A program made the position numbers and the translations under genes. This document shows positions 53,214-63,020 of a stretch of 64,000 nucleotides of DNA, in pieces; the stretch's first letter is position 1; each line of letters starts with the position of its first letter. Source of the stretch: a bacterium (GTDB lineage Bacteria > Campylobacterota > Campylobacteria > Campylobacterales > Arcobacteraceae); contig JAHIWE010000047.1 of NCBI GenBank assembly GCA_018816105.1, positions 19,581-83,580 on the forward strand, in the 5' to 3' direction. The notes beneath the pieces are model-generated. The model saw only the letters and a program-made list of their open reading frames with translations, made no database searches and was not told the origin of the DNA.

Positions 53214-54389
53214 CTATAAATTACTTGATAACTGATTTAATGCTGTATTTAAGGCATTTTTACTAAGTGCGCAATTTAATCTAAAATATTTATTACCATC
53301 GCTACCAAATGAAACACCATCATTTAGAGCAATTTTTACTTTTGTTAATAAGTGCTCTTTTATTTCTTCATGTGGTAAATCTATTTTTGAAAAATCTAAC
53401 CATAATAAATATGTAGCTTCTGGTATATGAAAATCTATATTCATATTATGCTCTTTCAAATAATTTTTTGTAAAAATAATATTTTCCATAATATAGTTTT
53501 TTAATTCTTTTACAAATAGTGCTCCATTTTTATAAGCTGCTTTTGTTGAAACATAACCAAAAAAGTTTATAGAATGAATTTCTCTTTTGTGTGCTATTTT
53601 TTTAAATTTATCTAAGATAAAACTATTTTTACTTATTGCATATGCACAGTTTAACCCTGCAATGTTAAATGTTTTTCCAGCACTATTTAAAGTGATTGTT
53701 TTTTGTGCTATTTTTTCACTAATAGATGCAAGTGGAATAAATTTTTTAAAAGTTATATCACTATGAATTTCATCTGAAACTATTATGATGTCATTTTTAA
53801 TGCAAATATTAGCTAGTTTTTCTAGTTCTTCTTTATCCCATACACGTCCTACAGGATTATGAGGAGAGCAAAGGGCAAGAATCTTAGTTCTAGGAGTAAT
53901 TTTACTTTCTAAATCTTCTAAATCCATAGTATAATAGCCATTATTATTTTTTAGTTTATTAATAATTAATTTTCTATTATTAGCTGTTACACATTTATAC
54001 AATGGTGGATAAATTGGAGTTTGAACAATTACTTCATCACCTTCGTTACTAAATGCTTCAATACAAGCACTATAAGCTGGAACTACACCGTTTATCATAA
54101 AGATATCTTCTTTATCTATTTTCCAATTGTGTTGATTTTTTTGCCATGAAATTATTGATTGAAATAATCCATCACTTTCAACACTATAACCATAAGAAGC
54201 ATTTTGTGCTGCTTTTATTATTTCATTATTAATAAAATCAGGTGTTTTAAAATCCATGTCAGCAACCCAAAGTGGATTTAAATCTTTATATCCAAAATAT
54301 TTTTCTAAACCATCCCATTTTGCACAATTCGTATTTTTTCTATTTATCTCTTCATCAAAATTGTATTTAATATTATTAAGCATATTCAA
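53214..54389 (-). CDS. MalY/PatB family PLP-dependent aminotransferase/C-S lyase
   Basis: PLWVADMDFKTP, SDEIHSDI, NSAGKTFNIAGL. Confidence 0.92.
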   Translation of the reverse strand: MNMLNNIKYNFDEEINRKNTNCAKWDGLEKYFGYKDLNPLWVADMDFKTPDFINNEIIKAAQNASYGYSVESDGLFQSIISWQKNQHNWKIDKEDIFMINGVVPAYSACIEAFSNEGDEVIVQTPIYPPLYKCVTANNRKLIINKLKNNNGYYTMDLEDLESKITPRTKILALCSPHNPVGRVWDKEELEKLANICIKNDIIIVSDEIHSDITFKKFIPLASISEKIAQKTITLNSAGKTFNIAGLNCAYAISKNSFILDKFKKIAHKREIHSINFFGYVSTKAAYKNGALFVKELKNYIMENIIFTKNYLKEHNMNIDFHIPEATYLLWLDFSKIDLPHEEIKEHLLTKVKIALNDGVSFGSDGNKYFRLNCALSKNALNTALNQLSSNL

Positions 54390-54473
54390 AACCCCTATTA
54401 TAAACTATTTTTTATAGATAAAATGATATAAGATTTATACTAATTACCTTATTAGGTTTACTTTGGGGAAGAA

Positions 54474-56285
54474 ATGAAAGAAGCAATAGAACTTTTAAAA
54501 AAACATAATTTACTAAAAATAATAGACAAAGAACTAGATATTTATTTGGAAATTCCACATGTTGCATATGTAGAAGTTAAAACAGATGATTCTAAAGCAA
54601 TACTATTTACAAATGTAGTTGATAGAAAAAATAATAAGAAATTTGATATTCCAGTTTTAATGAATGTATTTTGTAATGAAAAAGCTGTTGAGTTATTTAT
54701 TGGTGATGGCGATAAAATAGGAAATGAAATACAAAGCCTATTAAAAATGAAACCACCTACAACAATAAGTGAAAAACTTTCTACTTTTGGAAAACTTTTT
54801 GCATTAAAAAATACAATTCCTAAAAAAAATAAAGGAAAAGGTGAGTGCCAACAAGTTATTAAATTAGGTGCAGATGCTAAATTATCTGATTTACCAATTC
54901 TTACAACTTGGGAGCAGGATGGTGGTCCATTTATTACAATGGGGCAGGTTTATACAACTTCATTAAATGGTGAATTAAAAAACCTTGGTATGTATAGATT
55001 ACAAGTGTATGAAGATAATACACTAGGACTTCACTGGCAAATTCATAAAGACTCAAATCACTTCTTCCATGAATATAAAAAAGCTGGTAAAAAAATGCCT
55101 GTAAGTGTTGGAATTGGTGGAGATCCTATGTATATTTGGTGTGGACAAGCACCACTTCCTATTGGAATTTTTGAGTTAATGCTTTATGGTTTTGTAAAAA
55201 ATAAAAATGCTCAACTTGTAAAATCAATAACAAATGATATTTGGGTTCCAAAAGATAATGACTTTATTATTGAAGGTTTTGTTGACCCTTCAAAAATAAG
55301 AATCGAAGGACCATTTGGAGATCATACGGGTTATTATACACTTGAAGAAGAGTATCCATTTATGGAAGTAACTGCAATTACAAGTAAGGCAAAACCTACA
55401 TTTTTGGCAACAGTTGTTGGAAAACCACCACTTGAAGACAAATATATGGGACACGCAACTGAGAGAATATTTTTACCACTTCTTAAAACGACAGCACCTG
55501 ATTTAATAGATTATTATATGCCTGAAAATGGAGTATTTCATAATCTAATTTTAGCAAAAATCAAAACTTTATATCCAGGTCATGCACAGCAAATGATGCA
55601 TGCATTTTGGGGAGTAGGGCAAATGAGTTTTGTTAAACACGCTATTTTTGTAAATGAAGATTCACCTGATTTAACTGATCATGATGCTGTGATTAAACAT
55701 ATCTTAAATAGAATTGATATTGATGAAATGTTAGTTACTAAAGGTGTTGTTGATGCCCTTGATCACTCAAGCCCAAAATTTGCAGTTGGTGGAAAACTAG
55801 GACTGGATTGTACGGGAGATGAAATAGCTGAACTTGGAATTACTCTTCTTGATGATGGATTACTTTTAGAAAAAATGCAAAATATCACAGCTGAAGTAAA
55901 AGATTTAAAACAGTATTTTACAGATACAAAAAATCCAATTACAGTAATAAGTGTTGAAAAAACTAGAAATCAAAAAGAGTTAATGGAAGATTTAAAACCA
56001 TTATTTGCACATATTAAAATATTAATTATTGTAGATAGTGCAAAAAATGATGTAAGAAATGCATATATGATGGTTTGGAGAGTTTGTAATAACATTGATT
56101 CAAATAGAGATTTACAAATAATTGAAAAAACTATTTGTTTAGATGCTACAAATAAAAATTCTTTAGATAACTTTACTAGAAGATGGCCTGATGATGTTGA
56201 TTGTTCAAAAGAGGTAATTGAATCATTAAGACAAAGAAAAATTATAGATGTTAGTGATGATTTTATAAATAAATTTTATTTATAA
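54474..56285 (+). CDS. UbiD family decarboxylase (possible menaquinone/futalosine pathway role)
   Basis: EGPFGDHTGYYTLEEEYPFMEVTAIT UbiD motif. Confidence 0.9.
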   Translation: MKEAIELLKKHNLLKIIDKELDIYLEIPHVAYVEVKTDDSKAILFTNVVDRKNNKKFDIPVLMNVFCNEKAVELFIGDGDKIGNEIQSLLKMKPPTTISEKLSTFGKLFALKNTIPKKNKGKGECQQVIKLGADAKLSDLPILTTWEQDGGPFITMGQVYTTSLNGELKNLGMYRLQVYEDNTLGLHWQIHKDSNHFFHEYKKAGKKMPVSVGIGGDPMYIWCGQAPLPIGIFELMLYGFVKNKNAQLVKSITNDIWVPKDNDFIIEGFVDPSKIRIEGPFGDHTGYYTLEEEYPFMEVTAITSKAKPTFLATVVGKPPLEDKYMGHATERIFLPLLKTTAPDLIDYYMPENGVFHNLILAKIKTLYPGHAQQMMHAFWGVGQMSFVKHAIFVNEDSPDLTDHDAVIKHILNRIDIDEMLVTKGVVDALDHSSPKFAVGGKLGLDCTGDEIAELGITLLDDGLLLEKMQNITAEVKDLKQYFTDTKNPITVISVEKTRNQKELMEDLKPLFAHIKILIIVDSAKNDVRNAYMMVWRVCNNIDSNRDLQIIEKTICLDATNKNSLDNFTRRWPDDVDCSKEVIESLRQRKIIDVSDDFINKFYL

Positions 56286-56289
56286 AGTC

Positions 56290-56321
56290 AAAAAGAAGAG
56301 ATTAAAATATCTCTTCTTTTT
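56290..56321. terminator. bidirectional Rho-independent terminator
   Basis: AAAAAGAAGAGAT-TAAAAT-ATCTCTTCTTTTT. Confidence 0.9.
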
Positions 56322-56323
56322 AC

Positions 56324-56794
56324 TTAAATTACTGGTCTATTTAATCTCATAAAATATAATGATGGTAGTGCTAAACCAAAACTAATAGCTCCTAAAATAG
56401 CAACTGCTTTTAATCCATTTTCAATAAATAACTCTATTAATTCAGGACTAACACCATGTGAATTCATATCAACTAAAGATATCATAGCTGTAAAAGCATA
56501 AGTCCCTGGAATCATAGGAATTATTGAAGCTACTGTATAAACAGGTCTTGGAATTAGATATTTTCTTGACCAATAAAGTGCAATTATTCCAATAGCAGTT
56601 GATGCCACAAAAGTAGATATTTCAATACCAAATCCAAAATTTAATAAAGATGCTCTTATCATATAAGTAAGAGCTCCTCCAAAAGCACAAAATTTTAAAC
56701 TATCTTTTGGTACATTAAAAACCATAGCAAAACCAATTGAAGCGATACTTGCAAAAAATGATTCAAGAATTAATTTTAAAATAATATCACTCAT
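56324..56794 (-). CDS. threonine/serine exporter family protein, ThrE C-terminal-type subunit
   Basis: PRPVYTVASIIPMIPGTYAFTAM motif; downstream of ThrE N-type gene. Confidence 0.88.
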   Translation of the reverse strand: MSDIILKLILESFFASIASIGFAMVFNVPKDSLKFCAFGGALTYMIRASLLNFGFGIEISTFVASTAIGIIALYWSRKYLIPRPVYTVASIIPMIPGTYAFTAMISLVDMNSHGVSPELIELFIENGLKAVAILGAISFGLALPSLYFMRLNRPVI

Positions 56795-56795
56795 T

Positions 56796-57569
56796 TTACC
56801 AACCTTTCATATCTAAAATAGCCATGGCTAAAATAATTCCAATTGATGTGGCAATGGTAAGCAAAATTCCTTCAAGCCAACGTCCCCAACCCATACTTAG
56901 ATAACCTTTTAAAGAATCTAAAAACGAATTTATAAAAGCAAATCCAGGAGCTAGTAATAAAACACTTGAGGCTAGGGCTATATTTGGGGTTTCACTAATA
57001 TTATTTAATTGGGAAATACTAGCTATTAAAGTAGCTACTAATGCTGTGACTCCAAAGGTAATAATTAAAACAAATCTTCTTTTGGCAAGCTCTTGTCTTA
57101 CATACATGGCAACACTTGAAGCTAAAAATGTGATGAAAAATGCAACCCAATCTGCACCTTGTAAATATGAAAAAGAAGCACATGCTAATCCTACCATTAG
57201 AACTACAAGCCATCTATTATAATAATTTGGTTCTATATCTTTTAATGAATCTGCTAGATAATCAACTCCATATTTGTTTTTTTCAATACTAATTACAATT
57301 TTTTGAATATCACAAACAATTGACATATTAATTGGTTTATGATGAACTCTTCTTGTTGTTGTAACTGATTGGTTATTATAAAGTGTTGTTAGAACAATAG
57401 CTGAGGGAATCAAAGATATTTCAACTGAATTAATACCTAAAGCACTTCCAAGTCTTTGGGCTGTTTGTTCTATTAAAATACTTTCTGCTCCAAATTCTGA
57501 CATTAAAACAGCTGCTTTTATGATAGCTCTTGTGATTATTGTTTGGTGTTGATAGTTTATTTCTTGCAT
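56796..57569 (-). CDS. threonine/serine exporter family protein, ThrE N-terminal-type subunit
   Basis: GAESILIEQTAQRLG and VTTTRRVHHKPINM; five TM segments. Confidence 0.88.
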   Translation of the reverse strand: MQEINYQHQTIITRAIIKAAVLMSEFGAESILIEQTAQRLGSALGINSVEISLIPSAIVLTTLYNNQSVTTTRRVHHKPINMSIVCDIQKIVISIEKNKYGVDYLADSLKDIEPNYYNRWLVVLMVGLACASFSYLQGADWVAFFITFLASSVAMYVRQELAKRRFVLIITFGVTALVATLIASISQLNNISETPNIALASSVLLLAPGFAFINSFLDSLKGYLSMGWGRWLEGILLTIATSIGIILAMAILDMKGW

Positions 57570-57676
57570 ATATTCTTTATTTTTTAAATTAATTTTTTTT
57601 TATTATATCAAAATAAGTAAGAAGAATTTATAGAAAAAAGTCAATATTTGATATAATAAATATACAAAGGCGAAAA

Positions 57677-58009
57677 TTGAAAGAACTAACAACATACTAT
57701 ACAAATAAAAACATACTATTTAAAGATATTAAACAAATAAGCCCAAAAGAGCTAGGTTCAAGAAGAAAAATTGATATTTATGCGGGAACAAGTACGGATT
57801 TAAATTTTTATGCAATATTTATTCTTGATTCAAAAAGTAGATTTATTAGGAAAAATGCAAATGATTTAATGGAGCTTTGTGAAAAATTATCAACTTTTCT
57901 AGACCATAATTTTAAGAAAAAAGAGTTATTAATAAGCAGTCCTCTTTGCTCCAAAGCAAAAGAGTATTTAAAACAAAATGAATGGAGTATAAGAGTTGAT
58001 TTTATGTGA
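57677..58009 (+). CDS. conserved hypothetical protein (TTG start)
   Basis: ORF track; overlaps coaX; TTG at 57677. Confidence 0.6.
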   Translation: MKELTTYYTNKNILFKDIKQISPKELGSRRKIDIYAGTSTDLNFYAIFILDSKSRFIRKNANDLMELCEKLSTFLDHNFKKKELLISSPLCSKAKEYLKQNEWSIRVDFM

Positions 58010-58622
58010 TATTGGAAATACAACTTTTCATTTTTTAATAAATGGTAAACACAAAAAATATTTTTTAGATGAAAAAATACCTACTTTTGATGATGAAATT
58101 TATTTTGTATCTGTAAATAAAGAAGCAACAAAAAAGTTAAAAAAAACAAATCCACATGCAAAAAATATAAAAAAACTTATGAATTTTAAAACAAATTATG
58201 TTGGATTAGGAATAGATAGGGCAATTGCTAGTTATTTTGAAAAAGATTCAATTATCGTTGATGCAGGAAGTGCAATCACTGTTGATATTATGCAAAAGGG
58301 CAATCACATGGGTGGATTTATTATGCCTGGAATTAGAGCATTTATAAAAACTTATCCAAAAATTTCGAAAAAACTAAAGTTTGAGTTTGAAAAAAAAATA
58401 AATTTAGATAAAATACCGCTTCAAACTAAAGATGCTATACAATATGCTATGATGAAATCTATCATTTTACCAATCAAAGAAGTAAGTTTAAATAAAAATA
58501 TTATATTTACAGGCGGCGATGGAAAGCTATTGAGTAAATATTTTGAAAATAGCATATATAAAAAAGATTTAATATTTGAGAATATGAAAAGGATGATTGA
58601 TGCTAACAATTGCATTGCCTAA
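57996..58622 (+). CDS. coaX: type III pantothenate kinase
   Basis: LCDIGNTTFHF; GIDRAIASYF; VDAGSAITVDIM; GGFIMPGI; TTG start. Confidence 0.9.
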   Translation: MILCDIGNTTFHFLINGKHKKYFLDEKIPTFDDEIYFVSVNKEATKKLKKTNPHAKNIKKLMNFKTNYVGLGIDRAIASYFEKDSIIVDAGSAITVDIMQKGNHMGGFIMPGIRAFIKTYPKISKKLKFEFEKKINLDKIPLQTKDAIQYAMMKSIILPIKEVSLNKNIIFTGGDGKLLSKYFENSIYKKDLIFENMKRMIDANNCIA

Positions 58623-59208
58623 GGGAAGAATTGCTGAGGAAACTTTAGATAAATTTGAAAAAGCTTTTGGTGAAAAGTTTATTTTTGAAAATAGAAAATT
58701 AATATTACAAAAAGCTGGATTTAGATTTTTAAATGTTAGAAATCAAGATGTACCAACTTATGTAATGCATGGCGCTGCTGATTTAGGTGTTGTTGGACTT
58801 GATGTTCTTGAAGAAAAAGAGTACGACTTAATCAAACTTCTTGATTTACAATTAGGAAAATGTAAAGTTGCTTTTGGATTAAGAAAAGGCGAACAACTTG
58901 ATTTTTCTAAAAGTAAAATTACAGTTGCTACTAAACATGAAGTGATTGCAAAAAAGTTTTTTGAACAAAAAGCAATGGCAGTTGAGATTATTAAACTTTA
59001 TGGTTCTATTGAACTTGCACCACTTGTTGGACTTTGTGATTGTATTGTTGATATTGTTGAAACAGGTGAAACAATGAAACAAAATGGTTTAGAAATAGGA
59101 CCTACGATTATGGAAAGTAGTGCACACTTAATAGCAAATAAAAATTCATTTTATGCAAAAAAAGATTTGATCTTAGATTTAAAAGAAAGAATAGAAGCTC
59201 ACTTATAA
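58600..59208 (+). CDS. hisG: ATP phosphoribosyltransferase, short form
   Basis: LTIALPKGRIAEETL; HGAADLGVVGLDVLEE; VDIVETGETMKQNGL; about 200 aa. Confidence 0.94.
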   Translation: MLTIALPKGRIAEETLDKFEKAFGEKFIFENRKLILQKAGFRFLNVRNQDVPTYVMHGAADLGVVGLDVLEEKEYDLIKLLDLQLGKCKVAFGLRKGEQLDFSKSKITVATKHEVIAKKFFEQKAMAVEIIKLYGSIELAPLVGLCDCIVDIVETGETMKQNGLEIGPTIMESSAHLIANKNSFYAKKDLILDLKERIEAHL

Positions 59209-59903
59209 TGGGATTAGAATTATACGCAAAAATTGAACCGTATTTAGATTTCGAAGAAGAGATTTATACTTTACATAAAGAGTTCTTGAGATTTATAATG
59301 GTAAATGATCTTGATAATATCATTGATATTGGATGTGGTCAAGGATACTTTTTAGAAAATCTAAAAGTAAATAAAAAAAAGGCATTTGGAATTGATTTAA
59401 GTATTGAGCAAATAAAAGTTTGCCAAGAAAAAAACTTAAATGCTAAAGCAATTGATTTATCTCTTGTAAAAGAGAAATTTGATTGTGCAACTGCAATCTT
59501 TGATGTATTAAATTATATTTCAAAAAAAGATTTAAAAGCATTTATAACTCAAACGAATATTGTTTTAAATCAAGGTGCTTATTTTATTTTTGATGTAAAC
59601 TCGTATTTTGGATTTGATGAAGTTGCTCAAGGATGTATTAGTATTGATGTTGATGATATGTTTATCTCAATAGATGCAAACTTCCAAGATGATAAACTTC
59701 AAACAGATATTACTCTTTTTACAAAAGAAAATAGCGGCCTATTTTCTAAAGAAAGTGATTCAATAATTCAAGAATACCACTCTAAAGAGTTTTTATCTAA
59801 ACTTTTAAAAGAGTGTGGTTTTGAAATTCAAGAAGTTAAAGAGTTTAATTTACACACAGATGAACACGCTGATAAGTTAATTTTTATCTGTAAAAAGAAA
59901 TAA
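59208..59903 (+). CDS. class I SAM-dependent methyltransferase
   Basis: NIIDIGCGQGYFLENL motif I. Confidence 0.92.
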   Translation: MGLELYAKIEPYLDFEEEIYTLHKEFLRFIMVNDLDNIIDIGCGQGYFLENLKVNKKKAFGIDLSIEQIKVCQEKNLNAKAIDLSLVKEKFDCATAIFDVLNYISKKDLKAFITQTNIVLNQGAYFIFDVNSYFGFDEVAQGCISIDVDDMFISIDANFQDDKLQTDITLFTKENSGLFSKESDSIIQEYHSKEFLSKLLKECGFEIQEVKEFNLHTDEHADKLIFICKKK

Positions 59904-59938
59904 TCTAACACAAAAAATATTTTAAACTTTGTGTTAGA
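59904..59938. repeat. intercistronic hairpin
   Basis: TCTAACACAAA/TTTGTGTTAGA perfect 11-bp arms. Confidence 0.6.
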
Positions 59939-59962
59939 AAAAATAATACAAAGGTTTAAAAC

Positions 59963-60568
59963 ATGACATACCCACAATTTTTTAATAAAATCCCAACAAT
60001 AAAATTACAAGATGATTTAGCTAACCTTTTAGGTGCTTTTGAAGATGGAATAATAGAATTTTCATATTTAGATGTAGTAAAAAGTGCAGGACACTCATGC
60101 CCAACAGTTTTAGGTGCATATTTAATGACACTTCAAGGATTAAAAGCTTTACATGAAAATGAAATTCCAAAACGTGGTAATATTTTAGTAGAGTTCAAAG
60201 AAAACCAAACTGATGGAGTTGCAGGTGTTATAGGAAGTGTTATTACAAATATAACAGGATCTACAACTACAAATGGTTTTAAAGGCCTTGCAGGAAAACA
60301 TGATAGAAATCATTTAATGAATTTTGGAAAAGATATAAATGGTGCAAGTGTAAGATTTACAAGACGTGATACACAAAAAAGTGTGGATGTATTTTATAAT
60401 GCAAGTTCGATTTTACCACATCCTTCTATGAATTCTTTAATGCAAAAATGTATTCAAGGAAGTGCAACAAATGAAGAAAAAGTTGAGTTTGGAAAAGTTT
60501 GGCAAAAAAGAGTTGAAGATATTTCAAATAATATTGAAGAAGTTATTAAAGTAAATATAAAAGAGTAG
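59963..60568 (+). CDS. FmdE-like domain protein
   Basis: VKSAGHSCPTVLGAYLMTLQGLKAL motif; GFKGLAGKHDRNHLM. Confidence 0.65.
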   Translation: MTYPQFFNKIPTIKLQDDLANLLGAFEDGIIEFSYLDVVKSAGHSCPTVLGAYLMTLQGLKALHENEIPKRGNILVEFKENQTDGVAGVIGSVITNITGSTTTNGFKGLAGKHDRNHLMNFGKDINGASVRFTRRDTQKSVDVFYNASSILPHPSMNSLMQKCIQGSATNEEKVEFGKVWQKRVEDISNNIEEVIKVNIKE

Positions 60569-60589
60569 AAACTCTTTTATATTTTTTAT

Positions 60590-61552
60590 TTAAATTAATC
60601 CTACAGCATCTCTAATGATTTCCATTTTAGCAGATGCAATTTTTCTAGCCTTACTCGCCCCATAAGCTAAAACATCTTTTACTTCTTTTGGATTATTTAA
60701 AAGATGTTCTCTTTTTTGAGCATATGGTTCAAAGTGTTCATTGATTTTATCAAGTAAAGTCATTTTAAAGTGACCATAACCTTCACCTGGAGTTGCATAT
60801 CTTTGTCTTAAAGATGCTAATTCATCTTCATTCATAAATAGCTTAGATAAAGTATAGATATTGCAGTTTTCCCACTCTTTTGCTTCATTTAATTCTTTTG
60901 AGTCAGTTACTATTCCCATAACTTGTTTTTTGATAGTTTTAGCAGGACCAAACATATCAATTGTGTTGTTATAAGATTTTGACATTTTAGCTCCATCAGT
61001 TCCTGGAACTGTTGCTACTTCTTCATCTACTTTCGACTCAGGTAAAACTAAAATATCACCATATGTATGATTAAAACTTATTGCAATATCTCTTGTCATT
61101 TCAACGTGTTGAATTTGATCTTTTCCAACAGGTACTATATTTGAATCAAATAATAAAATATCAGCAGCCATTAAAACAGGATATGAAAATAATCCATGAT
61201 TAGCCCCAATTCCTCTTGATGTTTTATCTTTGTATGAGTGTGCTCTTTCTAGTAATCCCATAGATGTATGATTTGATAAAAGCCAGTATAACTCAAGCAC
61301 TTCTTTTACATCATGTTGTACCCAAAAAGTTGATTTCTCAGGGTCCATTCCTAGGGCTAAAAAGTTAACAGCAGCTTCAAAGATGTTTTTTTCTAAAAAC
61401 TCTTTATCTTTTACAGAAGTTAATGCATGGTATGAAGCGATAAATGCAAATAACTCCCCGTCATTTTGAGATTCAACCATTTTTTTTATCATTCCAAAAT
61501 AGTTTCCTATATGAATTGTTCCTGATGGTTGAATACCTGATAAAATTCTCAA
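60590..61552 (-). CDS. trpS: tryptophanyl-tRNA synthetase
   Basis: SGIQPSGTIHIGNYFG; KMSKSYNNTIDMF. Confidence 0.96.
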   Translation of the reverse strand: MRILSGIQPSGTIHIGNYFGMIKKMVESQNDGELFAFIASYHALTSVKDKEFLEKNIFEAAVNFLALGMDPEKSTFWVQHDVKEVLELYWLLSNHTSMGLLERAHSYKDKTSRGIGANHGLFSYPVLMAADILLFDSNIVPVGKDQIQHVEMTRDIAISFNHTYGDILVLPESKVDEEVATVPGTDGAKMSKSYNNTIDMFGPAKTIKKQVMGIVTDSKELNEAKEWENCNIYTLSKLFMNEDELASLRQRYATPGEGYGHFKMTLLDKINEHFEPYAQKREHLLNNPKEVKDVLAYGASKARKIASAKMEIIRDAVGLI

Positions 61553-61601
61553 ATCATATTCCTTTTATTTTTTTGGCTTATTATATCAAAAGTAACTAAA
61601 A

Positions 61602-62885
61602 TTATTTAGTTACAAGTCTTATATTTATTTTAGAGATAATTAGTTCTAAATGCATAATCAAATCATAATATTCACCCATATAAGAAAGTGGAACTTTTGT
61701 TTCTGCTTTTATCTCTTTTTTTAATGCGGTGATTTTTTCTAAATATTTATCTAAGTTTTCATTTTTGACATCTTCTACTTCTAAATCAATCTTTTGAATC
61801 TCTTCGTACCATTTATAGATTTTTGATCTAATACTCCATCTATAAAGTGGGAAAAAGCCTTTTGATAAAGGAATCATCAAAGTAATAAGTGGAATTAGTA
61901 AAATCTTTAATCTATCAATATTTGAAGCAATCCAATATGGAAATATTTTCTCAAGCCAAGTATCTCCATAGGTGAAATATCTGGAAGCATCTTCATTTAT
62001 TTCAATTGTTAGATTATCTATATTTGGAAACTGATTTTGTGCTTCAAATAAGCCTTTTTTATTATGAATGTTTTTTATCTCTTTTAAAACAAGTCTTGTT
62101 AACTCATCTGAAAATTCATCTCTTACTATTAAATTGGCAGTTGTACTAAGAAGATTTACATCTTGGCTTGGAAGATTTTTATATAAATCAATTGTTCCTT
62201 CATAAAGTGGAATTGACTCTAAAAAAGAGTATTTTCTACTATAAGCCTTTGCTCTTTTAAAACTAAATAGATTTATATTTGGATTATCAAGTAACTCTTT
62301 TACTATTTTTGAATTTGCAGATGTAACAACAAACATAGCATCAATTTCACCTTTTAGAAGCAACTCTTTTGCTTCTTGAGTTGAATGGCTAAGTATTTGT
62401 GAATTTTGATCATCAATCCCATTGTCATTTAATATTTTTAATGCTAAATCTTTTGTGCCACTTCCTTCTTTCCCTACTGATATTTTTTTTGAAATTAATT
62501 GAATTACATAATCCATAGTATAATTTTCATTTTTGTAAAATATCCATAATGGCTCATAATTAACAGAGGCAATAGCCTTTAGCGAATGTTGATTTTTTAA
62601 CTCATCAATTCCATTTTGTACAAAAGCAATATCTACTTTTTTATCCTTTAAAAGTTGTATATTTTCTATAGAACCATTTGAAGTTATTATGTTTACCTTT
62701 ACTTTTTGTTTTTCTAAAATATCTTTATATAGCAGTGCTGTTTTGTAATACTCACCATCAATTGAACCTGTGGCAATTGTAATCTCTTTTTTTGAACTAG
62801 GTTCTATAAATTTTGAAGTAAAATAAAATGATGCAATAACTAATAATAAAATAGGAATTGATACTGTAAAAAATTTATTTTTCAT
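61602..62885 (-). CDS. TAXI family TRAP-type solute-binding protein with C-terminal TM/helical extension
   Basis: ITIATGSIDGEYYKTALLYKDIL; GKEGSGTKDLALKIL; C-terminal LKILLIPLITLMIPLSKGFFPLYRWSIRSKIYKWYEE. Confidence 0.88.
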   Translation of the reverse strand: MKNKFFTVSIPILLLVIASFYFTSKFIEPSSKKEITIATGSIDGEYYKTALLYKDILEKQKVKVNIITSNGSIENIQLLKDKKVDIAFVQNGIDELKNQHSLKAIASVNYEPLWIFYKNENYTMDYVIQLISKKISVGKEGSGTKDLALKILNDNGIDDQNSQILSHSTQEAKELLLKGEIDAMFVVTSANSKIVKELLDNPNINLFSFKRAKAYSRKYSFLESIPLYEGTIDLYKNLPSQDVNLLSTTANLIVRDEFSDELTRLVLKEIKNIHNKKGLFEAQNQFPNIDNLTIEINEDASRYFTYGDTWLEKIFPYWIASNIDRLKILLIPLITLMIPLSKGFFPLYRWSIRSKIYKWYEEIQKIDLEVEDVKNENLDKYLEKITALKKEIKAETKVPLSYMGEYYDLIMHLELIISKINIRLVTK

Positions 62886-63020
62886 TTGTCCTCTTTTTGT
62901 GTATATAATTTACTTTAGTAAAATATTCATTATATGTTACTAAAATATAGGGAATAGATTATGTAAAGATTAAGTCTTAGTAATATAATATAAAAAAATT
63001 GAATAAAATTGGAAAATAAA

